Shown: positions 20,654-30,949 of the stretch, one piece after another
Position numbering within the stretch: the first letter of the stretch is position 1
How the letters are laid out: each line of letters opens with the position of its first letter
DNA from: Puccinellia tenuiflora
Taxonomy: Eukaryota; Streptophyta; Magnoliopsida; Poales; Poaceae
Length of the DNA stretch: 64,000 nt
Assembly (NCBI GenBank): GCA_012064385.1
Contig: QRDG01001367.1
Location: 682,001-746,000, forward strand
Reading direction: 5' to 3'
Made by a program: the position numbers and the translations under genes
The notes under the pieces: model-generated
What the model saw: only the letters and a program-made list of their open reading frames with translations
What the model was told of the DNA's origin: nothing
The model's database searches: none

Positions 20654-21420
20654 GATGTCCGAATGAAGTAAAACCAATTTTGTTGGAAAGAGGACGACAA
20701 AAGCAACCTTTGAAAATGGAAAACAAGCAATGGAGATTTTGGAAAGAAATGGAAGAGATAAATCTTCCGCACGGATGAACCGGCAAAATATCCAATACCG
20801 AAAACGCAATAGAAGACGCATATGAAAACCGTCTTCGGTGAACTTGGCCTTGTCATGACAAGCACGACAAGCACCAAGACCATACCACGATAAGAGACAA
20901 ATAAGAACCAATAAAGATGATTGCATGGATGCAAAGGTTTGTGCTCTCTACGGTGATACGATCACGATATTCGGTCGAGAGCCCCTCTTGATAGTACGGT
21001 TATCTATCCTATAATCCGGCCTCTCACTAAACAATATGAGACCGGTAAAATAGAAACCCTATCAAGATCATACCTTTGCCTTGCGCATAAACCACTTGAG
21101 GTCGATGAAGACGATCTTCAACTCCTCAAGACGCACCACCTTCCTCGATTGCGCTTCGGTGAAGATTCACATGTTGCTCCCCCATACACCAAGATGGGAG
21201 AAGCACTTCTTCGGCATATCTTCACTTGGACTTGAGTGATGATCAACCCGCACAAAGCCTTGATCAACACAAACGTTTCTTCCCTTAGCTTTAACTCCAA
21301 CAAATGGAGATCAAGCAACGCAAATGGACACTCCTACAAATATAGCTCAATACAAACATTAGTCCATAGAGATTGTCATTAATTACCAAAACCATGCATG
21401 GGGGCAACCATGCACTTTCA

Positions 21421-22208
21421 CTATGCCGCTCACCGGCCGGAACCGCACCTCTGCCGCCCAAAGAGCATCGCCGCCGGAATCACGCCGCCCCGGCACCACA
21501 CGCGCCACGCGCGGCGGCTCAGGCCGACGGCGGCGGGGGAGGGAGAAACGAGAGGAGGACGAGGAAGGCGCGCGGGGACGGCGCGGGCGCGGCGAGAGGT
21601 GGGGAAGGAGGGGGGAGGGGCGCGGACGCGGACGGCGGGTCGCGGGAGGAGAGCTAGGGTTCTCCCCGATTCGTCCGGATGGCCTCGAAACGTTGTCCCC
21701 AAACTGACCTTCGGTGAGCAATGTGGTCTAATATCTAGTATTAATTTAATATAAATAAGACATGACAGGTGTGTCTGGTTTGTTGACCCAACACGTTCTC
21801 AACCTCACATCGACCTTCCTTCTGTTCTGGAACTAAACCCTTATTAAAAGAATCCTTGAAGTAGCCAATAAATCCTCAAACATGTCGGATCAATTATCAC
21901 CTGATGAGAAATAGTGCGGATAACAACAGTTTGGTCTAGCACGATAATACCCTTCCAGATACATAGATATGGTTGTTCAAAAACAAATTCCCAAAATTGT
22001 TCAAAAAAAAAAGATACATAGATATGGATCACCCTGTACATCCTTGCAAATTATGTTAGAAGATATCCAATCTTGAAAAAGGAAATCCGTTAAAACATAA
22101 AAAGAAAACAAATCAAAACTGCACATCTACTATTTCTATACCCTATAATAACCGTGTTCCTCTCCATCCTACGTCCTCCACAGAACCACGTGCACGTTGC
22201 AAAGTCTA
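21421..22208. other. Flanking non-repetitive sequence, GC-rich leader-like part then AT-rich part
   Basis: 21421-21700 is a GC-rich stretch (CCG/CGG-rich, open in several frames, ending gagctagggttctccccgat) that resembles the 5' leader or first exon of a grass gene, but no protein family is recognisable. From 21720 the sequence is AT-rich with no coding signal. Confidence 0.4.
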
Positions 22209-22335
22209 CAAATTAAATATGAGCAGACTAATGTTTATAATTTCTTGTTCAATGCTCTTCCCAACTAATGAGATAAATGCTAACCTCACCTGGCACAAAA
22301 ACCGTGTGCACTTTTCAGTCATGTATAGTGTAAGA
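22209..22335 (+). repeat. Dispersed repeat, copy 1 (partner at 63027-63150)
   Basis: Matches 63027-63150 on the same strand through gagcaagactaat, tttcttgttcaatgct, ccaactaa, aaatgctaac and gtgcactttt-agtcatgta. The boundaries are approximate and the family is unknown. Confidence 0.65.
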
Positions 22336-22384
22336 CCTAACAAGTACTATTAAAAAATTATTTTTTGCAAAACAATATACCAAG

Positions 22385-22449
22385 TTACCCTTTTTGAAAA
22401 GGGGGCAAACCCCGGTATATGCATTGAAGCGATGCATATGGCCTTTTTA
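22385..22449 (-). repeat. Short LINE-like 3' tail fragment
   Basis: The stretch gaaaagggggcaaaccccgg followed by atgcattgaagcgatgcat resembles the 3' untranslated ends of grass LINEs read in reverse. Too short to classify. Confidence 0.35.
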
Positions 22450-22785
22450 GAGCATCTCCAACCACGATGTGCTAATTTGGCCCCTATTTTGGGACAGAGA
22501 GAGAAAGGAAAAAAGAAAGATCAAAGAAATAGATAGTGGTCCAGGGTGGGTTGTGTCCTATGTGGCAGTATGTCCGTACATGCCCGGACGCCATCAAACT
22601 CAAACCCATTTAAGGGCTGGGTATGGGGAGTGCCAAACAGCCCAGACAAATAAAACCAGTTTGACGGGACTGGTTGGTTAGCTATTTTGCTCCCTTTTTT
22701 GTTCGTACACTGTCCCGACTATCCGGACGGACAAATAAATCTAGTTTGTGTGTGAGGGGGGGGGGGGGGGGAGTTGGACATACTC
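22450..22785. mobile_element. TIR MITE (GAGCATCTCCAAC type)
   Basis: The ends GAGCATCTCCAAC and GTTGGACATACTC are imperfect terminal inverted repeats flanked by TA on both sides. No coding capacity (336 bp). It contains a 17-base G run near its right end. The TA duplication suggests a Tc1/mariner-like type; superfamily uncertain. Confidence 0.6.
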
Positions 22786-22787
22786 TA

Positions 22788-22877
22788 ATTTCATTATTGC
22801 ATCGTTTGTTTATAAAGAGTTACATCTCATGAGTCTCAAAGACGTACTCGATACATGGATCAACCACCTAAATATAT
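22788..22877 (-). pseudogene. 3' untranslated end of the LINE split by the Athila-like element
   Basis: Read on the minus strand this short stretch continues directly from the LINE stop codon region (30608-30623) once the inserted element is removed, and ends in AT-rich sequence. Assignment rests on the AAAAG target duplication on both sides of the insert. Confidence 0.6.
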
Positions 22878-22882
22878 AAAAG
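22878..22882. repeat. Target site duplication AAAAG, left
   Basis: Identical to 30603-30607 at the other end of the Athila-like element. Confidence 0.85.
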
Positions 22883-24475
22883 TGCTGCTGTATTAAAATA
22901 AGTTGGGTGGTGCCCCAAGCGAAGGCGGAATTGCAGCTACTAGCAGTTTTCCCTCGTTTAACGAACCGAGGTTTATCGAACCAGTAGGATTTTGAAATCA
23001 ACAACGAGGTGAATGTTGAAGATCTCTGGCGCTTGACCTTCAACAGACGTGGACCTACACACACTCAACCAAAATACTTTGCCCCCAATGGCGGAAAGGT
23101 TGTCAATCTTTCCGGTCTCGCAGAAAACAAAGCGGTTAATTGTATGATGAAATATGAAAAGTGACCAGAGGAGTAATTATGATTAAAAGCAAGTAAATGA
23201 GGTTGTAAACAATGTAAAAAGATGGACCGGGGGCCATGGGTTCACTAGTGGAGTCTCTCAAGTAAATAAAATATGCATGTGATGGGTGAACGAATTACAG
23301 CTAGGCAATTGACAAGATCATGACATAAACCCAATTTAGCTATGACAAAAAGGACATGATAATATTTATGGAGGCATCACGACATGGAACAAAGACCGTT
23401 GAGTCCAACTGCGTCTTTGTCTAAAAAGTCCACCGTGGGATTGCTATCCAGCCTGTCACCCAACGATATTAAGTTGCAAGCAACAGACAATTGCATTAAG
23501 TAAAGTGCATGAAGTAAGCAATACTAATATCAAAAGAGACATTAACACCGCTGTTTTACCCTTAGTAGCAACAACACACCCTCGCCCTTAGACGTTTCTG
23601 TCACTCGTGCCCAGGAACAAAAGCGGGCATGAACCCACTATCTAGCATAAATACCCTCTCTTGGAGATACACACGATCACTTGGCCAAAATAACTACGCA
23701 CATCGGAGAGCATGCAAGAACATAAATTACTCATATAAGAATCATGCACAATCTGAACATAACTTCATAATCCATCGGATCCCAGCAAACACATCACATA
23801 GCATTACAATAATCGATCTTGATCATGTTAGGCAGCTCACAAGATCATAAGACATGAAGCACAAGAGAGAGAGACTACCAACTAGCTACTGCCATGGACC
23901 CGTAGTCCAAGGTGAGACTACTCACAAATCATCCCGGAGGAAGGCATGACGATGAAGAGCCCTCCGGGATCGATCTCCCCTCTGGCAGAGTGTCGGGATC
24001 AGCTTCAGATTGGACCCCGAACTAGGGTTTTCGGTGACGGTGCGTCGGGGTCGAGTTTCTGGAAAATAATGGCCGCCTCGACGTTTTTAGGGTAAAAGGT
24101 AATTTATAGGCGTCGGAGGGGGCCGAGGTGAGGTCCCACGGGCAGGGGCGGGCCCCACCCGCGGGTGACCCCCAGGCCGCGGCAGGGGGGCGCCTCTGCC
24201 CTGTGGGCCTCCCCTCCAGCTCTCCTTTGGTCTGATACTTCGTCGTGGCAAATAAAAATTCCCCGTAAATTTTCGTCCAATTTCGAGAATATTTCCAGAA
24301 GTAAATTTCTGAAACAAAAAGACAGCAAAAACAGGGAACTGGCACTTGCCATCTTGTCAATAGGTTAGTCCGACAAAATGCATAAAAATGATATAAATGA
24401 CAGTAAAAACATGTGACAATATCACAAAACTATCATGGATCACTCAAAAATTATAGATACGTTTGAGACGTATCA
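22883..24475 (-). repeat. 3' LTR of the Athila-like element
   Basis: 1593 bp, TGCTGCTGTA...GAGACGTATCA. It carries about 160 bp (near 23003-23166) that are missing from the other LTR and otherwise aligns closely. Confidence 0.9.
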
Positions 24476-24489
24476 GCATCCCCAAGCTT
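24476..24489 (-). other. Polypurine tract of the Athila-like element
   Basis: Minus strand AAGCTTGGGGATGC adjoining the TGATACGTCTC start of the 3' LTR. The same word recurs near 26302 and 26363. Confidence 0.82.
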
Positions 24490-27024
24490 AACTCCTACTC
24501 GTCCTCGAGTAGGTAAGTGATAACAAATAATTTTTGATGAGACATGCGACCAACACATTCTTGATCAAGATAGTGATGCAAATCAAAGGATGTAAATGAA
24601 GAGATACAAAACAATTGTCTATAATTGATAGCAAGAAAGCAATGAATAAACAAGTTGAATCATTCAAGCAAAACCTTTCATAAATAGTATGTCAAAGACA
24701 TGAAAACAATGTGATCAACATATTTGACTAATTCACAAGGATAATAATTCCATGACAAAAGTGTTTGAAATCAACACAAAGGAAGATGTAAGCATTAGCA
24801 AAGAGCTTCAACTTCCAACGGCTTATCTTATAGATAAACTCAATATAAAGATTCATGTTTAATCTTGATAATGTAATATTCTCAACGATACACAGGGTTA
24901 ATGCTAGATGTTTGCTTTTTGTGGAAATAGAAGGAAAAAGGAAAAACTAACTCAACATTAAAAGTAAAAGAAAGGCCTTCGCAGAGGGAAGCAGGGATTA
25001 GTCATGTGCTAGAGCTTTTTGGTTTTTAAAACAGAAGTAAAATGATTTTGAGTTATGCATCCTTTCGTCAACGACTTCACAACAGAGAAGCTATCTAGTC
25101 CCTCATGACAAGCAAGGTTTTTTAGACTTGTGAGAGCAGCTGGTTCTTAGAAGAGTGAGTACGCTCTTCTTTCTCCTTGGTTTCACCACTCTCCAATGTT
25201 TGGGCTGATTTCTCAGATTTGCATTGCCAGGAGGAGAATTGTGAGTTATATTTATATTTTTTCTTAAGCTGCTCTCGGGTTGATTCAAGTGAAGACGTAA
25301 TCCATCAACACCGGGTGAAAGGGGGGAAATGACCTCGCTCGTCACAAGTTATATCTAGCTCTCTACTGCTCCCTCATGATCTTAAAAACAGAGGCACAAA
25401 GAAGAAGTATTTTGAATTTTAAAGGTAGCACATGACAAATTTACTTGGAATGGTAGGAAATACCATGCATAGGTAGATATGGTGGACTCAGCTGGCAAGA
25501 AAGTTTGGCTTTGGGGATTGGATGCACGAGTGAACCATACACTCAGTACGAATTTTCAGGCTTAGCAAAAAAAGGTGTTTGAAGCAAACATCTAACAATA
25601 ACCGGTAACAGAACAACATAAGACATTTACCGGTCATAACCATAAAAACTCTACACCGTCTCCCTTGTTGACCAAACAATTCTTTTGATGGAAAGATTAG
25701 CACTATGAATTAACAACTGTGAAAAACCACACAATTTCAAGCTTTCAACCATATTTCTTTACTAATCAATTCCACTCAAATAACCAGCAAGTTTAAGAAT
25801 TCAACTTAACATCTCAAAACAATTGAGAAGCATCAAGTATCCACACCATGATCCACAAAACTATGCAGGCTTTTCATTTTATTCTATCATCACACAAACA
25901 ACATTTTGTCGCATTGACAATTCAAGCAATTTTTTAACAACAACTCTCCAACAAGAATAAGTGAAGAACAAGAGAGTTTAACTTAACAACTAGCAGCTCT
26001 AAACAAGATAAAAGCTAAAAGCGAGAGCTTACTAGAAAACAGACAATAGCTAAGAATACTCAAAAAGATATAAGCGAAGCAAAGGAGTATTCAAACGAAA
26101 AAGCGGAGAACGAAAAAGCGGAGCGTGTCTCTCTCCCACACAAATAAAGCTAGGATCCAACAAATATATGACTAGCAAATGAACAAACAAAACTGAAAGT
26201 AAAGAGACGTTCCAAGAATAGCACATAATATGTAAAGTGATAAAAACGAAGTTCAACGAAGACGACCTTATGATAGTCGATGAAGATGAGGGGATGCCTT
26301 GGGCATCCCCGAGCTTTGACTCTTGATAGTTCTTGATATTCAAAGGGGGTACCGTGGGGGCATCCCCAAGCTTGAGCTATGATCCATCCTCGATTTCTTC
26401 ATATTCCTCTCCTTTGGAACTTAAAAACTCCCTTCACACAAAACTTCTCATAATTTGATTAGAGGGTTAGTGCTCATAAATTAAAATGCACATGTGTTCA
26501 ACTCATGACAAATTGTAAACCAACTTCATTAAACATTAGCTACTGTTTACTAATCCTCAATGTGGCACTCTACCCCTAGAGTATCACATATGACGATTGT
26601 AAAGAGACAAATGCAAAATAAAAGCAGAATCTGTCAAAATCTGAACAGTCTGTAAAGATCGAATTTTTCGAGGCACTTCTGTAGCTCAAATAAAAAAAAC
26701 TTAAAACTAACGAAAGATAGATAAAAGCATCAGTATTGCTGTCAACAATTATCCGAAAAAGATAAAATTCTGGCAATTTTAGGATTTTTGTGCAACAGGC
26801 GCACAGAATCTGTTTTTAGACACCAACACAATACCTCGCACTTTCAATGCATTAGAGGCTAAACTTGGCACAAAAAACCAAAAGAAAAAGATACAATGAA
26901 GTTTCTACAGAGGTAATAACTTCATGACTCAAGAAAATCAAAAAGCAAACTGCAAATAAAAGATGGGTTGCCTCCCAACAAACGCTTTTCTTTAACGCCT
27001 TTTAGCTAGGCGCAATGCCAAATA
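24490..27024 (-). other. Non-coding 3' internal region of the Athila-like element
   Basis: A-rich on the plus strand, with no ORF showing a known domain. Two further copies of the PPT-like word gcatcccc-agctt lie at 26302 and 26363. Near 26965 the sequence gttgcctcccaacaaacgct marks the conserved region just downstream of the protease in Athila-type elements. Confidence 0.65.
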
Positions 27025-27466
27025 TCAAGTTTTTTCGGAGGCCTTTGCAACATCAAGAGCATAGCTTGACCTTATGATTGATTCAAAAGGAAACTTCTTT
27101 ATCTTTCTAGGGAAGTGTTCCATCTCTTTTTTAATGGGAAACTGAAACCTTATATTTCCCTCTTTCATACCAATAATAGCACCAACAGTTCTCAAAAAAC
27201 GGTCTTCCCAAAATAATAGGACAAGAAGCATTGCACTCAATATCCGTAACAATAAAATCAATGGGAATATAATTAACATTAACAACAATAAGGACATCAT
27301 CAACTCTACCCAAAGGTTTCTTTTTAGAAGAATCAGCAAGATGAACATTTAAATAGTACTCTTCCAAAGGATTTAAATCAAGCATATTATAGAAAATTTT
27401 AGGCATAACAGAAACACTTGCACCAAGATCACATAAAGCATTGCAATCAAAGTCATTTATTTTCAT
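27025..27466 (-). pseudogene. Athila-like aspartic protease region, frameshifted
   Basis: Begins MKINDFDCNALCDLGASVSV; DLGAS occupies the position of the retropepsin D-T/S-G-A motif, followed by FIVTDIE and IILGRPFF. Near 27200 the frame shifts, and the conserved tail (GAIIGMKEGNIRFQFP, MEHFPRK) continues in another frame to a stop at 27025. The RT domain that should come next is absent. The D-L-G-A-S form departs from the usual D-[ST]-G and recurs as DLGSS in the plus-strand Athila-like element at 46682. Confidence 0.82.
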
Positions 27467-27492
27467 CTTAATAGTGGTTTCCCAACCATCTT

Positions 27493-28683
27493 CTAACTTC
27501 TAGGGATAGAGGTTTCAAGCTTTAGTTTTTCTTCCCTAGCCTTGATAAGAGCATCGGTAATGTGTTTGGTAAAGGCAAGATTTATTTTACTAGCATCCGG
27601 TGTCTTAGCAAGTTTTTGTAGAAACTTAATGACCTCAGTAAGATTGCAATTATCAAAATAAATTTCATCATCTTTAAATAAACTAGGAGGATCCTCTTTA
27701 GTGGTTTGGATAGTATAAACTTTAACAGTTTTCCTATTCATTTCAGCAATTCTAGCTTCTTCAGCCTCTCTAGCCCACCTAGCTTTCAAGAGAGCCATCA
27801 TCCTTTCATTTTCATTAATTTGAAGAGAGATAGAATTTAAAGATTTAGTATGTTTGTCTTGATTTGGAGTGGTTCTAATTTTCAAAATTTCAACATCATG
27901 AGCAAGAACGTCTACTTTAGTGACTAGACTATCCAGTTTTTCCAACTTCTCTTCAATAGTTTTGTTAAAAGCTTTTTGCGAAGTGATAAATTCTTTTAAA
28001 ACATTTTCAAGATTAGAGGACACATTCTTATTAGGATTATAAGAATTACCATAGGAATTACCATAAAAGTTGCCATTATTGGGAGTATAAGGCTTATAGT
28101 TGTTACTACCAAAATTATTTCGATAAGCATTATTGCTGAAGTTGTTTCTATTAAGAAAATTAACATCAACTTGATCATTTTCTTGGACAATTAATGAAGC
28201 AAGTGGAACATTATTAGGATCAATATTGGACTGATTGGTAGCAAGCATATACATAATCATATCAACCTTATCACTCAAAGAGGAGATTTCCTCGACAGAA
28301 TTTACCTTCTTACCACTTGGAGCTCGTTCGGTGTGCCATTGTGAATAATTTGTCATTATCTCATCCAAGAGTTTAGTTGCTGAACCTACTGTTGTGGACA
28401 TGAAGGTGCCTCCCGCGGCCGAGTCCAAAAGGTTCCTTGAAGAAAAATTCAAACCTGCATAAAAAGTTTGGATAACCATCCACATAGTTAATCCATGCGT
28501 GGGACAATTCTTAACCATAGATTTCATTCTCTCCCAAGCTTGAGCAACATGTTCATTATCAAATTGTCTAAAGTTCATAATGTTACTCCTTAGTTGTATG
28601 ATTTTAGCAGGTGGATAATATTTTCCAATAAAAGCATCTTTGCATTTAATCCAAGAATCAATGCTATTTAGCAAGAATACCAT
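27493..28683 (-). pseudogene. gag: Athila-like Gag (main open part)
   Basis: 396 codons. Near the N-terminus is the retrotransposon Gag core (SIDSWIKCKDAFIGKYYPPAK, cut short here; MNFRQFDNEHVAQAWERMK; FYAGLNFSSRNLLDSAAGG), then asparagine/tyrosine-rich sequence (about 175-225) and a coiled-coil C-terminal half. No CCHC knuckle is seen, as in other Athila-like Gags. The frame ends at ETSIPRS, where one lost A appears to separate it from the protease region. Upstream, a start (MSSTENTKLCDF, ATG 28978) and degraded codons show that the original protein began earlier. Confidence 0.85.
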
Positions 28684-28978
28684 TCTTTTGCTCTCCCTCT
28701 CAAAGAGAAAGGGAAAAGTTTCAGTTTTATGATGTCACTTTCTACCTCTTTATACTTTTGCATATCACATAACTCAAAAACTTTATTTAAATTAATGGGA
28801 GGCGGCATCATCAGTACTAGCACTAGAAAATTGCTCTTTCATAACAAGATTTAGCAAGGCAGGTTTAATTTCATAAGATTCCGCTTTAGTAGCCGGTGGA
28901 GCAATTGGGAGAGCATATGAAACCATTGTTATTAGTGCTAGTAAAGTCACACAACTTGGTGTTTTCAGTAGAAGACAT
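28684..28978 (-). pseudogene. Broken N-terminal part of the Athila-like Gag
   Basis: ATG at 28978 opens MSSTENTKLCDFTSTNNNG and stops after 30 codons. Between 28700 and 28830, in other frames, typical Gag sequence is visible (KLFPFSLR-type, followed by AKESIDSW-like joint), so frameshifts break the first 100 or so codons. Confidence 0.6.
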
Positions 28979-29141
28979 AACGATAAGATAAAATAACAAG
29001 ACAGGAATAAAGACTACACTATTTTTTTTGGGTTTTAAAATTTTGAAACAGGAAAATAAACTAAACGAGATATAAAGCAAGCAAGACAAAAAAAAGTAAA
29101 GAGATTGAGAGTATGAGACTCCCCTTGCTGTAGCTCCAAAA

Positions 29142-29159
29142 TCCCCGGCAACGGTGCCA
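29142..29159 (-). other. Primer binding site (tRNA-Asp type)
   Basis: Minus strand TGGCACCGTTGCCGGGGA differs at one base from the Athila PBS complementary to tRNA-Asp. It is about ten bases from the 5' LTR (29170), the usual Athila spacing. Confidence 0.88.
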
Positions 29160-29169
29160 GAAAATAGCT

Positions 29170-30602
29170 TGCTGCTGTATTAAAATAAGTTGGGTGGTGC
29201 CCCAAGCGAAAGGAATTGCAGCTAGTAGCAGTTTTCCCTCGTTTAACGAACCAAGGTTTATCGAACCAGTAGGACTTTGAAATCAACAACGAACCAGAGG
29301 AGTAATGATGATTAAAAGCAAGTAAATGAGGTTGTAAACAATGTAAAAAGATGGACCGGGGGCCATGGGTTCACTAGTGGAGTCTCTCAAGTAAATAAAA
29401 TATGCATGTGATGGGTGAACGAATTACAGCTAGGCAATTGACAAGATCATGACATAAACCCAATTTAGCTATGACAAAAAGGACATCATAATATTTATGG
29501 AGGCATCACGACAAGGAACAAAGACCGTTGAGTCCAACTGCGTCTTTGTCTAAAAAGTCCACCGTGGGATCGCTATCCAGCCTGTCACCCAACGGTATTA
29601 AGTTGCAAGCAACAGACAATTGCATTAATTAAAGTGCATGAAGTAAGCAATACTAATATCAAAGAGACATTAACACCGCTATTTTACCCTTAGTAGCAAC
29701 AGCACACCCTCGCCCTTAGACGTTTCTGTCACTCGTGCCCAGGAACAAAAGGGGCATGAACCCACTATCTAGCATAAATACCCTCTCTTGGAGATACACA
29801 CAATCACTTGGCCAAAGTAACTACGCACATCAGAGAGCATGCAAGAACATAAATTACTCATATAAGAATCATGCACAATCTGAACATAACTTTATAATCC
29901 ATCGGATCCCAGCAAACACATCACATAGCATTACAATAATCGATCTTGATCATGTTAGGCAGCTCACAAGATCATAAGACATGAAGCACAAGAGAGAGAG
30001 ACTACCAACTAGCTACTGCCATGGAGCCGTAGTCCAAGGTGAGACTACTCACAAATCATCTCGGAGAAAGGCATGACGATGAAGAGCCCTCCGGGATCGA
30101 TCTCCCCTCCGGCAGAGTGCTGGGATCAGCTTCAGATTGGACCCCGAACTAGGGTTATCGGTGACGGCGCGTCGGGGTCGAGTTTCTAGAAAATAATGGC
30201 CGCCTCGACGTTTTTAGGGTAAAAGGCAATTTATAGGCGTCGGAGGGGGCCGAGGTGAGGTCCCACGGGCAAGGGCGGGCCCCACCCGCGGGTCACCCCT
30301 AGGCCGCGGCAGGGGGGCGCCTCTGCCCTGTGGGTCTCCCCTCCAGCTTTCCTTTGGTCTGATACTTCATCGTGGCAAATAAAAATTCCCCATAAATTTT
30401 CGTCCAATTTCGAGAATATTTCCAGAAGTAAATTTCTGAAACAAAAGGACAGCAAAAACAGGGAACTGGCACTTGGCATCTTGTCAATAGGTTAGTCCGA
30501 CAAAATGCATAAAAATGATATAAATGATAGTAAAAACATGTGACAATATCACAAAACTAGCATGGATCACTCAAAAATTATAGATACGTTTGAGACGTAT
30601 AA
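29170..30602 (-). repeat. 5' LTR of the Athila-like element
   Basis: 1433 bp, from TGCTGCTGTA to GAGACGTATAA. The terminal CA has changed to AA, but the AAAAG duplication directly after it fixes the border. Confidence 0.9.
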
Positions 30603-30607
30603 AAAAG
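30603..30607. repeat. Target site duplication AAAAG, right
   Basis: Pairs with 22878-22882. Confidence 0.85.
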
Positions 30608-30918
30608 CATTGAAGATACATCAACATGCAATTCTAGTATGTGGTCGCCGACCGTACTGGTTGTATAAACTCCTTACTACCGTCTCCAAAGTATTGCACC
30701 CAGAATCCTTGGCATGGCATTTCTCCTCTGGTTGGAGATAAGACCACGTAACCAAGGGTATAAACTGCAAAAAATATGGAGCTCTCGGTTTGTTCAAAAA
30801 TATCATCATGCATATTCCATATAGCCCAAAGAACAACACCTCGCCCTAACCCCAACTGGGTTTTAAATTATTCCTAGAAATTCCCCTTAGCTAACTCCTG
30901 AATAGATTTGCAACATTT

Positions 30919-30949
<31 letters not shown>

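Larger units (their letters stand above)
12235..21420 (-). mobile_element. Copia/Sirevirus-like gag-only (TR-GAG type) retrotransposon
   Basis: Minus-strand element: 5' LTR 18974-21420 (TGAAAG...CTTTCA), initiator-Met PBS at 18960-18971, gag 16652-18918, long non-coding internal stretch, PPT at 13243-13256 and a 3' LTR of which only the last about 1 kb (12235-13242) remains in the window because the chromovirus inserted there. No protease, integrase, RT or RNase H is visible in 5.7 kb of internal sequence, so it depended on a related autonomous element. Sirevirus affinity is inferred from the LTR start (cctagaggggggtgaatagg), the large coiled-coil Gag, repeated PPT-like motifs and GC palindromes in the LTR. 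Confidence 0.85.
18974..21420 (-). repeat. 5' LTR of the Copia-type element (complete, 2447 bp)
   Basis: Bounded by TGAAAGAACA and TGCACTTTCA, which form a 6 bp terminal inverted repeat. Contains the characteristic cctagagggggggtgaatag near the inner end, a GC palindrome-rich stretch (19940-20270) and two tandem 160 bp units (20331-20653). Flanking sequence resumes at 21421; the partner target duplication is outside the window. Confidence 0.9.
22883..30602 (-). mobile_element. Athila-like gag/protease-only LTR retrotransposon
   Basis: Minus-strand element with LTRs 22883-24475 and 29170-30602, a tRNA-Asp-type PBS at 29142-29159 and a PPT at 24476. It encodes Gag and a retropepsin-like domain but no RT, RNase H or integrase; 24490-27000 is non-coding. 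Gag and protease style (DLGASVSVMP, LGRPFF) and PBS match the Athila lineage of Ty3/gypsy. It interrupts a LINE; the 5 bp duplication AAAAG flanks it. Confidence 0.9.

Noticed and set aside
21373..21754. Possible gene at the right border of the Copia element
   Set aside because: Open in five frames because of CG-rich composition; no conserved protein and no clear exon structure. Kept only as a leader-like stretch.
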